Positions 46,300 to 56,083 of a DNA stretch of 64,000 nt are shown here, piece by piece. This DNA comes from Theocolax elegans (taxonomy: Eukaryota > Arthropoda > Insecta > Hymenoptera > Cerocephalidae). The stretch is from positions 59,604,896 to 59,668,895 of the forward strand of contig CM047426.1 in assembly GCA_026168455.1 (NCBI GenBank), given 5' to 3'. Both the position numbers and the translations under genes were made by a program. Every line of letters begins with the position of its first letter. The stretch's first letter is position 1. A model generated the notes under the pieces. That model had not been told where the DNA came from and searched no databases. It was given only the letters and a program-made list of their open reading frames with translations.

Positions 46300-47117
46300 C
46301 GGGTGTGTCAAAAGTTTCGGGACGACATAGTAACTTGGCAAATATATATTTTCGAAGAAAATGTTTAGGACAAAAGTTGTATAATTTTTCCTAGGCTACC
46401 TGATGGTGACCTTGACTTTGACCTTGATCTGAACCTTAAAAGTCATTTGAAGGTCGAGTCGAATTTTTAAAATTGGAACCCCCATTTTTTATGGCAGAAA
46501 TGAAAAGTTGGTGAAATTCCCTATCCAACGATATGCATAACGAAGGGGGTCAAACGTGATCCAAAGGTCATTTGAAGGTCAAACTAAGCGCAGCTATTTT
46601 TAATGAACCTGAAATTCGCACTCAATTTAGAGATGAAAACTTTGAAAACACTATGAAGGATGATGAGAAAGCAGTATGGTTTAGTTTTAAAGAGGTACCA
46701 ACAAAATTTTTGGGTAACACTAAAGATATGAAATACAACGGTATTGTAAAAAGAATGTTACATGAATTTTGAAAAATTGGGCTGCCTAATGAACTTAAAA
46801 CTCCATTTCCTTGATTCACACATTGATGAATTTTCTGAGAACAACGAAAATTTCAGTGAAGACAAAGGAAAAAGGTTTAACCAAGAGTTGAAGGAATTAA
46901 AATGAATTTAAACGCAGATTTCAGGTATAAATATGTTGGTAGATTATTGATGGAGATAAAGGGAGAAACAGATTTAACAAGAGGTCAAAAGCGTGTTAGA
47001 AATCCTTTGCATCGATCATATGACGGAAAATATGTGCGTAAACGTAAAACAATTAAAAATTTTATTCAGAATTTTTTTTGGAAGACGAAAGGACAAATAG
47101 ATATTGTTAACATATAA
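46300..47117 (+). pseudogene. Remnant of a mobile-element-associated arthropod protein (FL-SH-D-F motif family)
   Basis: The stretch opens with CGGGTGTGTCAAAAGTTTCGGGACG-like repeat sequence (46300-46324). From about 46590 the reading is AIFNEPEIRTQFRDENFENT, VWFSFKEVPTKFLGNTKDM and IVKRMLHEF. After a one-base shift at about 46772 it continues HFLDSHIDEFSENN, KGKRFNQELKEL, and more degenerate RGQKRVRNPLHRSYDGKY to 47117. The segments FLGN, HFL-SH-D-F-EN and GERF-Q resemble an uncharacterised protein family that is very numerous in arthropod and cnidarian genomes and behaves like a transposon gene. I recall the pattern but cannot name the superfamily with confidence. Confidence 0.45.
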
Positions 47118-47318
47118 TATCCAACATCTTACTAACGAAGTTGTAAAGTGTTAGCAAAAATTTTACACACTCAATGACACTAACCCATTAAAAGTCTAGA
47201 CACTTTTCGAAATAAGCTACTGAACTACTATAACAAAGTTTATATATATACATCGCTATAGATCAGTTTTAAGTCTCATGTTTGTGCGTATGAGAGAGAA
47301 AGGTACTGTTGTTTTCAG

Positions 47319-47473
47319 GTATATCTGGTGCGAACCAGCGGTGTTGGTGTTCGCGCGGTGAGGAGGAAAGCGGGATCCTCCATTGAGCTATTACGCGGTG
47401 TGGGATCATCGTTTGCTCATCATCGATTTATTCTTCTTCATCACCGGCTTCCATCAATATCGGGTGTGTGCAG
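47319..47473 (+). other. Candidate exon A of an unknown spliced gene
   Basis: Bounded by TTGTTTTCAG and GGTAAATA. Fully open in one frame for 51 codons (starts VYLVRTSGVGV, ends ISGVC), leaving two bases that join in phase with candidate exon B. The product resembles nothing I know; it is Arg/His/Ser-rich. It may be coding or part of a non-coding RNA. The intron to exon B would contain the Penelope-like remnant. Confidence 0.35.
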
Positions 47474-47801
47474 GTAAATATAAATCAAACCCATAATCCC
47501 ACCCCGTTAATATCTCCCTTTTAAAATCCTTTTAATAGCGGTGACAAGAAAGGCTTGGGTCAGATTTACTTGTCTACGTTTACTTTTTCCTACCACTCCC
47601 TCTCACGTGTTAATCATATCACTAACCCTATTCTCCTATTCTAATTTAATTTGTTTGTTATCCCTCTATTTTCTATTATCTCTTAATTATCCCTTTTAAC
47701 TAATTTCTACATTCCATTAGGTGGATTGAAAATTTGTCGATCTTCCCGAGTCAAGTGTGAAAAAGGAAAGGATGAGTAAAAAATTTAACACATTTATTTC
47801 C

Positions 47802-47850
47802 TTTGGTAACGTAACATTTCGGTGGTCAATATCACCCTCTTCAGACTGTA
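47802..47850 (-). ncRNA. Hammerhead-ribozyme-like fold, terminus 1 (weak stem I)
   Basis: Minus strand: core CTGAAGA, stem II GTGAT/ACCAC with loop ATTG and one mismatch, then GAAA, stem III ATG...TACG region, and GTT. The core is canonical (CUGANGA ... GAAA) but stem I keeps only about 2 pairs. Read together with terminus 2 it supports a functional ancestor. Confidence 0.5.
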
Positions 47851-48177
47851 AAATTTATTATTCACAAAAAGATTAAAATATATCTCGGGTAATACAAAAT
47901 AAACAATAAGTGAAAGAAAATTAATAGGTTACCTTCTAATGTAATGTCGCGATTTGTGTATAAATAACCAGTCGTAAGTCAATTTAAATTTTCGTTTCTT
48001 TTTCCTCATTATACACAAAGGAAACGTCAACGGCGATGTATATACGACAAAGATTTCTGCAATATAAGTAAAGTATACGAATTTGCGACCGCTTATATAG
48101 TAATGAATCGAGCAATCAATGTTTACATTTTTTATATTATGACACACGAGCTTTGTGTACAAATATAATCGTTTAAT

Positions 48178-48417
48178 TTAGCGAATTTTTATTTTAGATA
48201 TAATGTGCGAATACTGTCTACTTAATTTAATAGAGTCTTCTTGTTTGTTGATAGAATTTTTTTGTAAATCAATATGCACCATTTCGGATGCAATTCGTTT
48301 TCCATAATTTGCTTCTTTATCTAAAATTTTGAAGTTTTTCTAGTCAAAGTCATGTTTGTTGTCCTGTACGTATAGAAAAACAATAGAATTTTTACTTCTT
48401 TTATGTTCATTAATTCG
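48178..48417 (-). pseudogene. Penelope-like GIY-YIG endonuclease C-terminal fragment
   Basis: Minus-strand reading: RINEHKRSKNSIVFLYVQDN, HDFD, stop, KNFKILDKEANYGKRIASEM, VHIDLQKNSINKQED, LSRQYSHIISK. The order INEH, HDFD-W, NFKILD, Y-KR--SEM--I is the hallmark of the C-terminal half of the Penelope-like GIY-YIG domain, which nicks target DNA for retrotransposition. A TAG (48348-48350 region) stands where Trp is usual. RT and the N-terminal GIY-YIG strands are missing. It ends with TAA at 48178-48180. Confidence 0.75.
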
Positions 48418-48460
48418 CTTTTTTATTTGTCTCTTTGTTTTTGTCTCTTTGTTTTTGTCT

Positions 48461-48513
48461 CTTTTGTCTTTGAAGAGAGTGGTATTGACCACCGAAACGT
48501 TACGTTACAAAAG
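48461..48513 (+). ncRNA. Hammerhead-ribozyme-like fold, terminus 2
   Basis: Stem I: CTTTTGT (48461-48467) pairs perfectly with ACAAAAG (48507-48513). Core: TGAAGA (48471-48476; canonical CUGANGA with a C-to-T-like change and two extra bases). Stem II: GTGGT (48479-48483) with ACCAC loop ATTG. Then GAAA (48494-48497) and stem III ACG/CGT around TTA (48497-48505), giving a GTT cleavage triplet with the scissile bond after 48506. Short stem III is typical of retroelement hammerheads. The extra bases in the core may abolish activity in this copy. Confidence 0.6.
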
Positions 48514-48665
48514 GAAATAAATGTGTTAAATTTTTTACTCATCCTTTTCTTTTTCACACTTGACTCGGGAAGATCGACAAATTTTCAATCAACCTAATGG
48601 AATAACCACCGAGTGATAAAATAAAATCAACAACATAATTTCTACATTGCTTTTTTAATTTTCAG

Positions 48666-48769
48666 ATTTCAACATAGACAGGGAGGGCGTTCCGTATCAA
48701 ATAACCCGGAGTACCTGATTGCCGTACAGGAGTGTGTCCCCATTAGGAAAGAGGAATCTACAATATACG
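48666..48769 (+). other. Candidate exon B of an unknown spliced gene
   Basis: Acceptor TTTTTTAATTTTCAG and donor GGTGAGTT. Only one frame is open (NNPEYLIAVQECVPIRKEES), and it is the frame that exon A joins. It leaves one base that joins exon C. The following intron is 66 bp, a typical insect length. Confidence 0.4.
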
Positions 48770-48835
48770 GTGAGTTAGATTCCAATTGATTGGTTCTACT
48801 TTATAAGTACTACAATATTTATTTGTATTTTTCAG

Positions 48836-48870
48836 GTGTTCGACCCAAGGCGTGGCTGGCCCTTCAGTAA
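48836..48870 (+). other. Candidate terminal coding exon C
   Basis: Acceptor ATTTGTATTTTTCAG; in phase with exon B it reads VRPKAWLALQ and stops at TAA 48868-48870. Together A, B and C give about 97 open codons across three junctions. The 3' end of the transcript is not defined. 48871-49059 shows nothing further. Confidence 0.35.
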
Positions 48871-49059
48871 CTGGTGAGATGACATTGACCCAACGACACC
48901 AGGAGTATGGGAAAAGTGAACACGAGCAATGTATAAGCATTCAACACGCATATTATTCTTTATTTTAATTTTTAAGTTTAGACATCGTTCCTTCTTTTCC
49001 CATCCTGTCCATCGATTTCTTTTCTAATTAATATATTAACTTTAGTGAGGTACTGCTTC

Positions 49060-49356
49060 ATAAATTTAAAGAAAATAGAGTTTTTACCACATAAAAGCAG
49101 AGTTGAGCGCCATAGCTATTGAGGTAATGATTAATTACATTTTGCTTAGCTGATCGAAAAGTCAGTATTTTCAACGAAAAGTGATAAGTACGAAGTGATT
49201 TCGGTATGTGTTCTGAGCATTGATTCCCACTTATCACTATTCGTCTAAAGTACTGATTTTTCGATCAACTAAGCAATATGTAATTAATCATTACCTCAAT
49301 AGCTGTGGCGCTCAACTCTGATTATATGTGGTACAAAGTCTAATTTCTTTAAATGT
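49060..49356. mobile_element. Foldback MITE (about 130-bp arms)
   Basis: ATTTAAAGAAA... at the left is matched by ...TTTCTTTAAAT at the right, with near-complete inverted arms including GAGTTGAGCGCC, GGTAATGATTAATTACA and CGAAAAGTCAGTA. No ORF. No clear target duplication. 49357-49655 is unassigned. Confidence 0.7.
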
Positions 49357-49671
49357 CCATAATTATTGTCGAATACGAACTCAGCCTATCCAATGGTAGC
49401 GCCACTTCTGCTGGCAAATTTTCGGGTGGCGGATTTGTGAAGCTCTCAGTACGGACTCCCCTTAAAAACTATTAAGGAAGTTCTAAAAGTTAATGACTAT
49501 CCTAGAGAACTTATATAAATAAATACATTAACAATATCTGACAATAAAGATTTTTTTAGTAAATGTTCAACTAGGTTAAAAAAGTATAACATAAATACCA
49601 TACCATTAATTAACCATAAACTTAATAATAATATTATTATATTAGGTAAAGATACAACAGAAAAATGAAAT

Positions 49672-50156
49672 ATGACAGGGGCCACCGATGAGATGATGGA
49701 CTCTTGTGAGATCCTGGTTTTAGGCCTACCGACTGCAACTTCAACTGGATATATTAAACTGATTGGGAAACTGCTTGGAGTGTTAAAGTTGCCACTCATG
49801 TCTAAACAGATAATTGATATCCATCCGTGGTTCCGCGATCTAAGACCATTCTCGAAGAAGCCTCCACAGCTCCCTTGAGTATTTCGAAGGGGCTAGTAAT
49901 AAGACTGTCCTCAATCCCGACCAGAGATGCAATTGGGGAAAAAGCTTCCCTGCTTAAAAGTCGTAGGTGCATCGTTCTTGGTAAAAGGGGTGATAACTCA
50001 CTCTTCTGAGTTTACTTCTAAATTAGAACTCCTTAGCCTCACCCCTCTTCCGTCTCTTCTACCAACACAAACTGATGAGGAGTCTGGTCGGACTGGGCAT
50101 GCTAAATCTTTTAAATCGTTCTGCATTTTTTACACTAATTTCATTAATTTAATTTA
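49672..50156 (+). pseudogene. ORF1 remnant of LINE copy B
   Basis: Pieces ATDEMMDSCEILVLGLPTAT, STGYIKLIGKLLGVL, then in another frame ISKGLVIRLSSIPTRDAIGE and KRGDNSLF, and back to EFTSKLELLSLTPLPSLLPT. This pattern (a GLP segment, an L-S--TRD segment and a late leucine-rich segment) is seen in ORF1 proteins of insect CR1/jockey-type LINEs. At least two frameshifts. Identification is from position as much as from sequence. Confidence 0.45.
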
Positions 50157-50169
50157 AAATTAATTTTTA

Positions 50170-52356
50170 TCCATTGAATTATTAGATGATCCGCAATCTT
50201 TTGATGCCATCGCCATTACGGAAACCTTCTTTACTGAATACAATTCTTCTGATATATTGAAATTATCTGGTTATGTTTTGCATCGTCTAGATCGTGTAGG
50301 TATGGAGGGGGATAGTGTGGCAGCATTCATTCGTGAGGAGCTTAAAGTAAATATTCTTGCACACTCTGATTCTGTATTTTCTAATGCTCCTGAGTTTCTT
50401 ATCATGCATTTGATTGGAAATGCGATGGTATTGGTACTGGTAGTGGTATACCGTAGACTTACAGCTGTATACCTAATCAAATTTTTTGAAGTTGTAATTG
50501 ACATCATGCCCCAATTTGATCGTGTTGTTGTCACCGGTGACTTCAACAATGACATGAATTCATCCTGTGGGGCGGCGGTTATGATGAGGTCCAACCTTTC
50601 ATTACTGGAACTGTCACTCATACCGCCTGAGCCAACGCACCATGCGGTGACATCAAACGGGTACTCACATACTTGGTTAGATCTCTTTCTGGTTCGCGAG
50701 CCTGTACCCGGTTATATTTATTCTAAGTCATCTGCCCCATTTATTACTATCAATCTCCAGTTATCTAATACTCCATTAGGAGTAAAAAAATACTGGAGAA
50801 GAAACTTGAAGGAGATAAACCTCATAACCTCGCCTCTACATTCATATCGCTATTTAATAAATCATCTCATGATTCTGTAGACTCATCATTAAACTCTCCT
50901 ATTTCTCAGACTCACGATCAACCAGACCAGCTCTCTTCTGCAAATCATTACTCCACCATAATTTCTCTAATCATCTTTCTAGTCTCTCGTTTTCATCCAT
51001 CGCACAATCTCATATACGTCCTGACTCCATTTCGCTCTCTCTTGCCAAACTAAGCAACGCAGTCTTAACCACATTCGACCTTTTAGCACCTTTGGAAGCT
51101 ATCACCATCAAAGCTACTCACGACCATGGGAGCTGACATCAAAGCTAGTAAATTTAGACTCTAGTAAATTTTAATTCCTGGCTAATAGACTGAGTAGTAA
51201 AAATTATTCGGTTTTTTTCTTCCATTCTATGTAATTCTTGTCGCACATTACCTACTACACCTTCATTCACATTCTCCACTATGACAATTGAGCGAGTTCA
51301 AAGTGTTATACTTGGAAAGCCGTCGGCATTGAGGGTATTTCGGTCAATATGATTAAGTTGCTTGAGCTACATTTAACACTGTCTGTAGTTGATCTATTCA
51401 ATGATATACTCTCGATTGGATTCTTGTTGGATTGCTGGAAAAATATTATTTTGTTTCCCCTTGCGAAGTCGAGCAGGATAGAATCTTGTTCCTACACACA
51501 ACCAATTGCTAAGCATTGCAAACTCTCCAAAGTTCTAGGTGTCCTTAACTTCTCCAAGACTTTTTATACAGTGCCACATGATCAATTAATTGAATTAATT
51601 TTATCGGTATCTTGTGAGTCGTTCAGGCGGTCATAAGTAAGGTCGTTGAGTTGTCGGATTGGCTCGGAGTTAACGCGGCGGTACCTCAAGGCAGTGTTCT
51701 TGGTCCTATCATGTTTTCGACATTCATCAATACTTGCCTAAAGTACTGAAGTTCAGTAAATATATGTTATTTGCCGATCACTCCCAGGTCTATTACTCGT
51801 TTTTCTTTAAAATTTAAATGTGGAAAAGACGAAAGTAATGATCCTGGGAATTCAAGCTTTTATTTCACACTTCGACCTGAGCACTACCTCGAGGGTTCAA
51901 GTGGGTACAGAGTTTCTGAATCATGAGAACGGGGTTAAATCGCTAGGAATTTTGATATCTTCTACCCTAGACTGATCGGGACAAATATCATCGATCTCAA
52001 AGCGGGAGCACGGTATTCTCCACTCACTGCGCTTTAATTGTAGAGCTCTATCTTGGAAACTTAGAAAGAATCTGGTGGAGACACTCGTGTTCTCGCACAT
52101 TGACTATGCGTGCGCGGTGTACAATGATATTGATGAAACTAGAAATTTAAAGTTGCAAAAATTGCTTAATGTTTGCGTAAGATTTGTTTGGGGTAACATA
52201 CCTAGGCGTAATCACGTTATCCCATACAGGTTACGCTTAAAATGGCTGTCGGTCGAGTCCAGACAATCATTCTTTATTGACTCTTTAGCTTACAATGTCG
52301 TTGCTCATAACTCTCCTCACTACATTTTCAATCACTTTAATATCCCGTACATCTAA
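50170..52356 (+). pseudogene. ORF2 of LINE copy B: endonuclease and degraded RT
   Basis: Endonuclease: FDAIAITETFF, GYVLHRLDRVG, RVVVTGDFNNDMN (50520-50560) and SHTWLDLFLVREPVPGY. The linker after 50880 is out of frame. RT: ELHLTLSVVDLFND, FLLDCWKNIILFPLAKSSR, FSKTFYTVPHDQLI, a deletion joining LSKVLG to that block, VPQGSVLGPI, a frameshifted FADH box near 51770, and the C-terminal FSHIDYACAVYND and VCVRFVWGNIPRRNHVIPYR (52075-52250). It lacks part of the fingers and palm, so it is inactive. Confidence 0.75.
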
Positions 52357-52555
52357 ATCCCACGAACCTTCCTTTTCGTACTGAGTCGTTGAACAAGTCT
52401 TTTGTCATTACTGCATCTGGTATCATAAATCAACTTCCCGTCATTTAATTTGATCATCCTTCCATAAACACATTCAAAAATTCACTTTTCAACCATCTGT
52501 TTGGGCACGGGGTTTCTGCGCCCATTGGCCATATAAAGTTTATCAATCAATCAAT

Positions 52556-52577
52556 CTCTCTCTCTCCCTCCCTCCCT

Positions 52578-52615
<38 letters not shown>

Positions 52616-52624
52616 GTCTCTCTC
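52556..52624 (+). repeat. (TC)n / (CCCT)n microsatellite between LINE copies B and C
   Basis: Starts at the end of the (ATCA)n tail of copy B and ends exactly where truncated copy C begins. Confidence 0.95.
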
Positions 52625-55298
52625 GTAATCACATTAAGTCGACAACTCCTTTTGCAGCAGGTCATGATGCTATAAGTATCTTTCTTCATATCTCTAATTC
52701 GCAGAGAGAAGTGAAGAAGGTTAGGAGACGAAATTTGGAGGAGATCAACCTTCATAGCCTCGCAACCACATGCACCTCTTATCTCACCTCCTTTTCTTCA
52801 TCACTATGTATCAACAAACCTAGGCCGGCTTGGCCTGACCAGTCTGTTACTACGTGTACGCCGTTGTGTAATTGTCTTAGTCCACATTCGCACATGTCCT
52901 ATCCATCAAACTCTCATCTTAACACTATCTCATCCTCATTATCATGTGTAAATAGATCAATTCTCTCGTCATTCGATACATTAGCACCTGTACAAACTCA
53001 AGTCGCTAAAACTAAATATAAGCCATGGATTACCCAGGATATCAAAAGAAACATTAAAGCCAGGAATGCAGCATTCAGCAAGTTTAAACATACAGGAAAA
53101 AGCGAGGATTACAATGTATACAAAGAACTTCGAAACCATGTTTCAAATGCCATCAACTCAAGTAAATTTCATTACCTAGCCACAAAACTTAGCTGTACAA
53201 TTGATCCTAAAAAATCCTGGAAATACCTTAAAAACATGGGCCTCAGCTCGAGGACAAATCCATCTCCTCTGAAGTATTTCTCACCTCATCAGCTAAATAA
53301 TCATTATGCATCAATTTCGAATCATGTTCAGCCACTCACCATTCAAGCATTCTCATCCATATCGTGTAACTCGTGCCCTATGTCGCCTGCATCTTCCTCT
53401 TTTTGCTTTTCTATTGTAACTGTGAGGGGAGTACAATGTGCAATTCGGGGAGCGTCCTCAAGGGCGGTGGGGGTCGATGGCATATCCGTTGAAATGATGA
53501 AATTGTTAGAGCCTCAATTGACTCCGCACCTTGTAGACCTCTTTAATGATATGCTTTCGGCTGAATATTTTCCTGAATGTTGGGAGAGAGTACTTCTGTT
53601 TCCTTTGGCGAAGTCAAATAGGATGGAATCGTGTTCGGATACAAGACCAATTGCTAAACTTTCTGAACTATCAAAAATTTTGGAGAGAGTTGTGCACAAT
53701 CAGTTGTCCAAATACTTGGAAGAAAATCACATCCTAATTGATAGGCAAGCAGGGTTCCGAAAGGGACACAGCACCCAGACAACACTTCTGGGAGTTCTAG
53801 ATGACGTTAGGAGGGCCATAGATGATAGAAAGATCACGATCCTAATCCTGTTTGACTTCTCCAAGGCCTTCGACACTGTCCCGCATGACAGGCTTATTCA
53901 AAAACTATGTGAGATTGGTTGCTCTGATACTGTTCTAACTTGCGGGCCGCATACAGGCCGTGCAAGGGGAAAATGGCGAGCTATCGGACTGGCTCGGGAT
54001 AAATGCGGGAGTGCCCCAGGACAGTGTTCTTGGCCCCATACTCTTTCCAATTTGTATAAATGATCTGCCGAAAGCACTTACGTATAGCAACTATATGCTA
54101 TTTGCCGATGATGCCCAGGTCTACCATTCGTTTCTTCCGACAGATTTTGAAGTGGGTGTTCAGCGTATAACACAGGATGCAAATGCAATAGCGGCATGGG
54201 CACGAGCGAATGGACTTAAACTAAATGTCGGAAAGACGAAGGTTATGATTCTGGGTAGTCAGGCTTTCTTATCACGTATCGACCTGAACACTGCCTCGAG
54301 GGTCAAACTGGGTACAGAATGGTTGAGCTATGAAAAAGAGGTAAAATCACTTGGGGTAGTAATCACCCCCTCTCTAGAGTGGACAAAGCAGGTGTTATCT
54401 ATTTCAAGACGTGTTCATGGAGTTCTACACTCTTTGAGATATTATAGGAAGGCACTGTCGCGTGAGCGCAGGAAGAGTCTGGTAGAAACACTTGTTTTTC
54501 CACACTTTGATTATGCCTGTGCGGTCTACAAGGATGTCGATCCGTCCAGGAACTTAAAGTTGCAGAGATTGTTGAATGCGTGTGTTAGGTTTATATGGGG
54601 GGATGTGGCGAGACGAGAACACGTTACACCGTATAGGTTAGGTCTCAGGTGACTATCGGTTGAGTCCAGACGTTCATACCTCATCGGCGCCCTTGCATAT
54701 AACATCATCACTCACAATTCTCCCATCTATCTCGCGGGTCATTTCATAAAATTAAATACGCCATATCATAACCCCCGCACTTCCTCTCGTCACCCATTGA
54801 AATCATTGAACTATCATCCTCCTCGAACAGAAACGCTAAATAGGTCCTTTGTCATCACTGCATCCAAAATCATTAACAGTCTTCCATTTAGTACATTCGA
54901 TATATCATCCATTGATCATTTCAAAAATTTATTGTTTAATCATCTGTTTGGGCTTGATCAGGCTGCCTGGTCTGATAGAATAAGGAACGAGGGGCTAACG
55001 GTGCCACAGGTCCCTCACCTCTAAAGTACTATAGGTTAGGTGCGAGTGCTTTTAACATGTATCGTCGTTGTCTGCTTTTTTGTTATTTATTTAATTTATT
55101 TTTATATTGTACATTTTATATTATTGTTTTTTGTATATGTTTGTGTTATTTTATATTTATATTTTATAACTTAGATATTGTTATTATATTTTATTTTATT
55201 TTGTTTCTTTTTGTAAAAGCATCGTTGTACACACTTAAAGTGCCTACGGGGTATCTACCCCAAAGGCCCAATAAAGTTCCATCAATCAATCAATCAAT
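52625..55298 (+). mobile_element. CR1-like LINE copy C, 5' truncated, flanked by (TC)n on both sides
   Basis: Begins within the endonuclease region at 52625 right after (TC)n. Ends with a hairpin GGGGT-loop-ACCCC (55248-55261), AATAAAG and ATCAATCAATCAATCAATC (55281-55299), followed by TCTCTCTCTG. Best copy for family diagnosis. The 3' UTR (55025-55240) is T-rich. Confidence 0.85.
52637..55024 (+). pseudogene. RT of LINE copy C, one frameshift and one stop from intact
   Basis: Frame 1 (52637-53940) holds the end of the endonuclease (TPFAAGHDAIS), the linker KPWITQDIKRNIKARNAAF, and RT blocks GVDGISVEMMKLLEP, LFPLAKSNRMESCSDTRPIA, QAGFRKGHSTQTTLLGVLDD and LILFDFSKAFDTVPHDRLI. After a frameshift near 53945 the frame 53960-54649 holds GVPQDSVLGPILF, the catalytic box MLFADDAQVY (54089-54118), NGLKLNVGKTKVMILG and HFDYACAVYKDVD. 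A TGA at 54650 replaces Trp; the sequence then runs open to TAA at 55022. RKGHSTQT and FADD-Q-Y are CR1-group features (CR1, L2, Kiri, Daphne); I did not resolve the clade. Confidence 0.85.
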
Positions 55299-55438
55299 CT
55301 CTCTCTGTGCGCGCTTCCGATGAGTACAAGAATCAGACTTGTTCATTTCTCGATTTTCACTATTTTTTACTTACTCACCGGCCTCTATGCGTATTTTCAT
55401 ATATGCATACTGAAAGGTGGTTAGCTGCAGCATTTGTT

Positions 55439-55711
55439 TATTTAACCTTTAGAGCGCCGGAAAACGCCTAGAGGCATAAAAAATTTTCTCATTATTTTTC
55501 ATCCAAATTGAGTAAAAGTTCACGTTTTGAGAGAAATAATGTTTCCCCAGCAATAATGACACAAAGTGACTTTATTTGGCCAGATAAAATATAAATAATG
55601 CTAAAAACAAAATATAGTGCAATCGAATGTTTTTTGAAATTTTGAAAATTTTAACATTAGCTACCCCGTACCCGGCCGGAATACGCCTCTAGACGTAAAG
55701 GGTCTAAATCG
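55439..55711. mobile_element. Possible piggyBac-like MITE
   Basis: TTAACCTTTAGAGCGCCGG at the left and TCTAGACGTAAAGGGTCTAA at the right suggest CCYTTT ends next to TTAA-like sites. The inverted match is imperfect and the right flank is TCTAA rather than TTAA. Weak call. Confidence 0.3.
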
Positions 55712-55792
55712 CCAACATCTTTACTTAGTTTGGCCCTAACTAGGGACGTTTTGGATCGTCTGTAAATTAATCCTGCAAACTGTTAATTCTAG

Positions 55793-55913
55793 GCGACCCT
55801 AAGGAACTTAACATTTCGGATAAAGAGATTATAGAACGAGTGTTGCCTACTGTGAATCTCACCATAGTTAAGTTGCAGGAGATCGAGATTCGCCCCTGGC
55901 TCGTCCATGATAG
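55793..55913 (+). other. Possible orphan exon
   Basis: Between an acceptor-like TTAATTCTAG and donor-like GGTAGGT lies 121 bp open in one frame (DPKELNISDKEIIERVLP ... RPWLV). No homology recognised and no neighbouring exon found. 55914-56083 shows nothing further. Confidence 0.2.
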
Positions 55914-56083
55914 GTAGGTGGTACCACCAGAGGGCTCGTTTTGGGAGTCTCATTTCCCTCGACTAGGAACCTTACTTTTGAGAAGCGCGTCTCCTTAAAG
56001 GAACGTCTGCGAACGCAATTTTCGGCGTAGGCGAAATCTCGTCGCTTTTCTTGCGTGATCGTATGAGCTAAAGTGCGACGTCG

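Larger units (their letters stand above)
47713..48606 (-). mobile_element. Penelope-like element remnant with inverted, hammerhead-like termini
   Basis: The ends are inverted repeats of about 135 bp (47713-47850 and 48470-48606) sharing CCATTAGGTTGATTG-type outer sequence and GATCTTCCCGAGTC. Between them a minus-strand GIY-YIG endonuclease tail can be read (48178-48417), which identifies the element as Penelope-like. Each terminus carries the motif CTGAAGA - hairpin - CCGAAAYGTTACGTT on the strand leading inward from 3' (see hammerhead entries). Penelope-like elements are known to carry minimal hammerhead ribozymes in their pseudo-LTRs, and rearranged, 5'-truncated copies with an inverted partial copy are common. 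Confidence 0.75.
49660..52556 (+). mobile_element. CR1-like LINE copy B with ORF1 remnant
   Basis: Contains an ORF1 remnant (49672-50156), endonuclease (about 50170-50750), a decayed RT (51300-52356) and a 3' UTR ending in ATCAATCAATCAATC at 52542-52556, directly followed by (TC)n. It is the longest copy of this family in the window. Family assignment to the CR1 group rests on the RT blocks in copy C. Confidence 0.8.
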
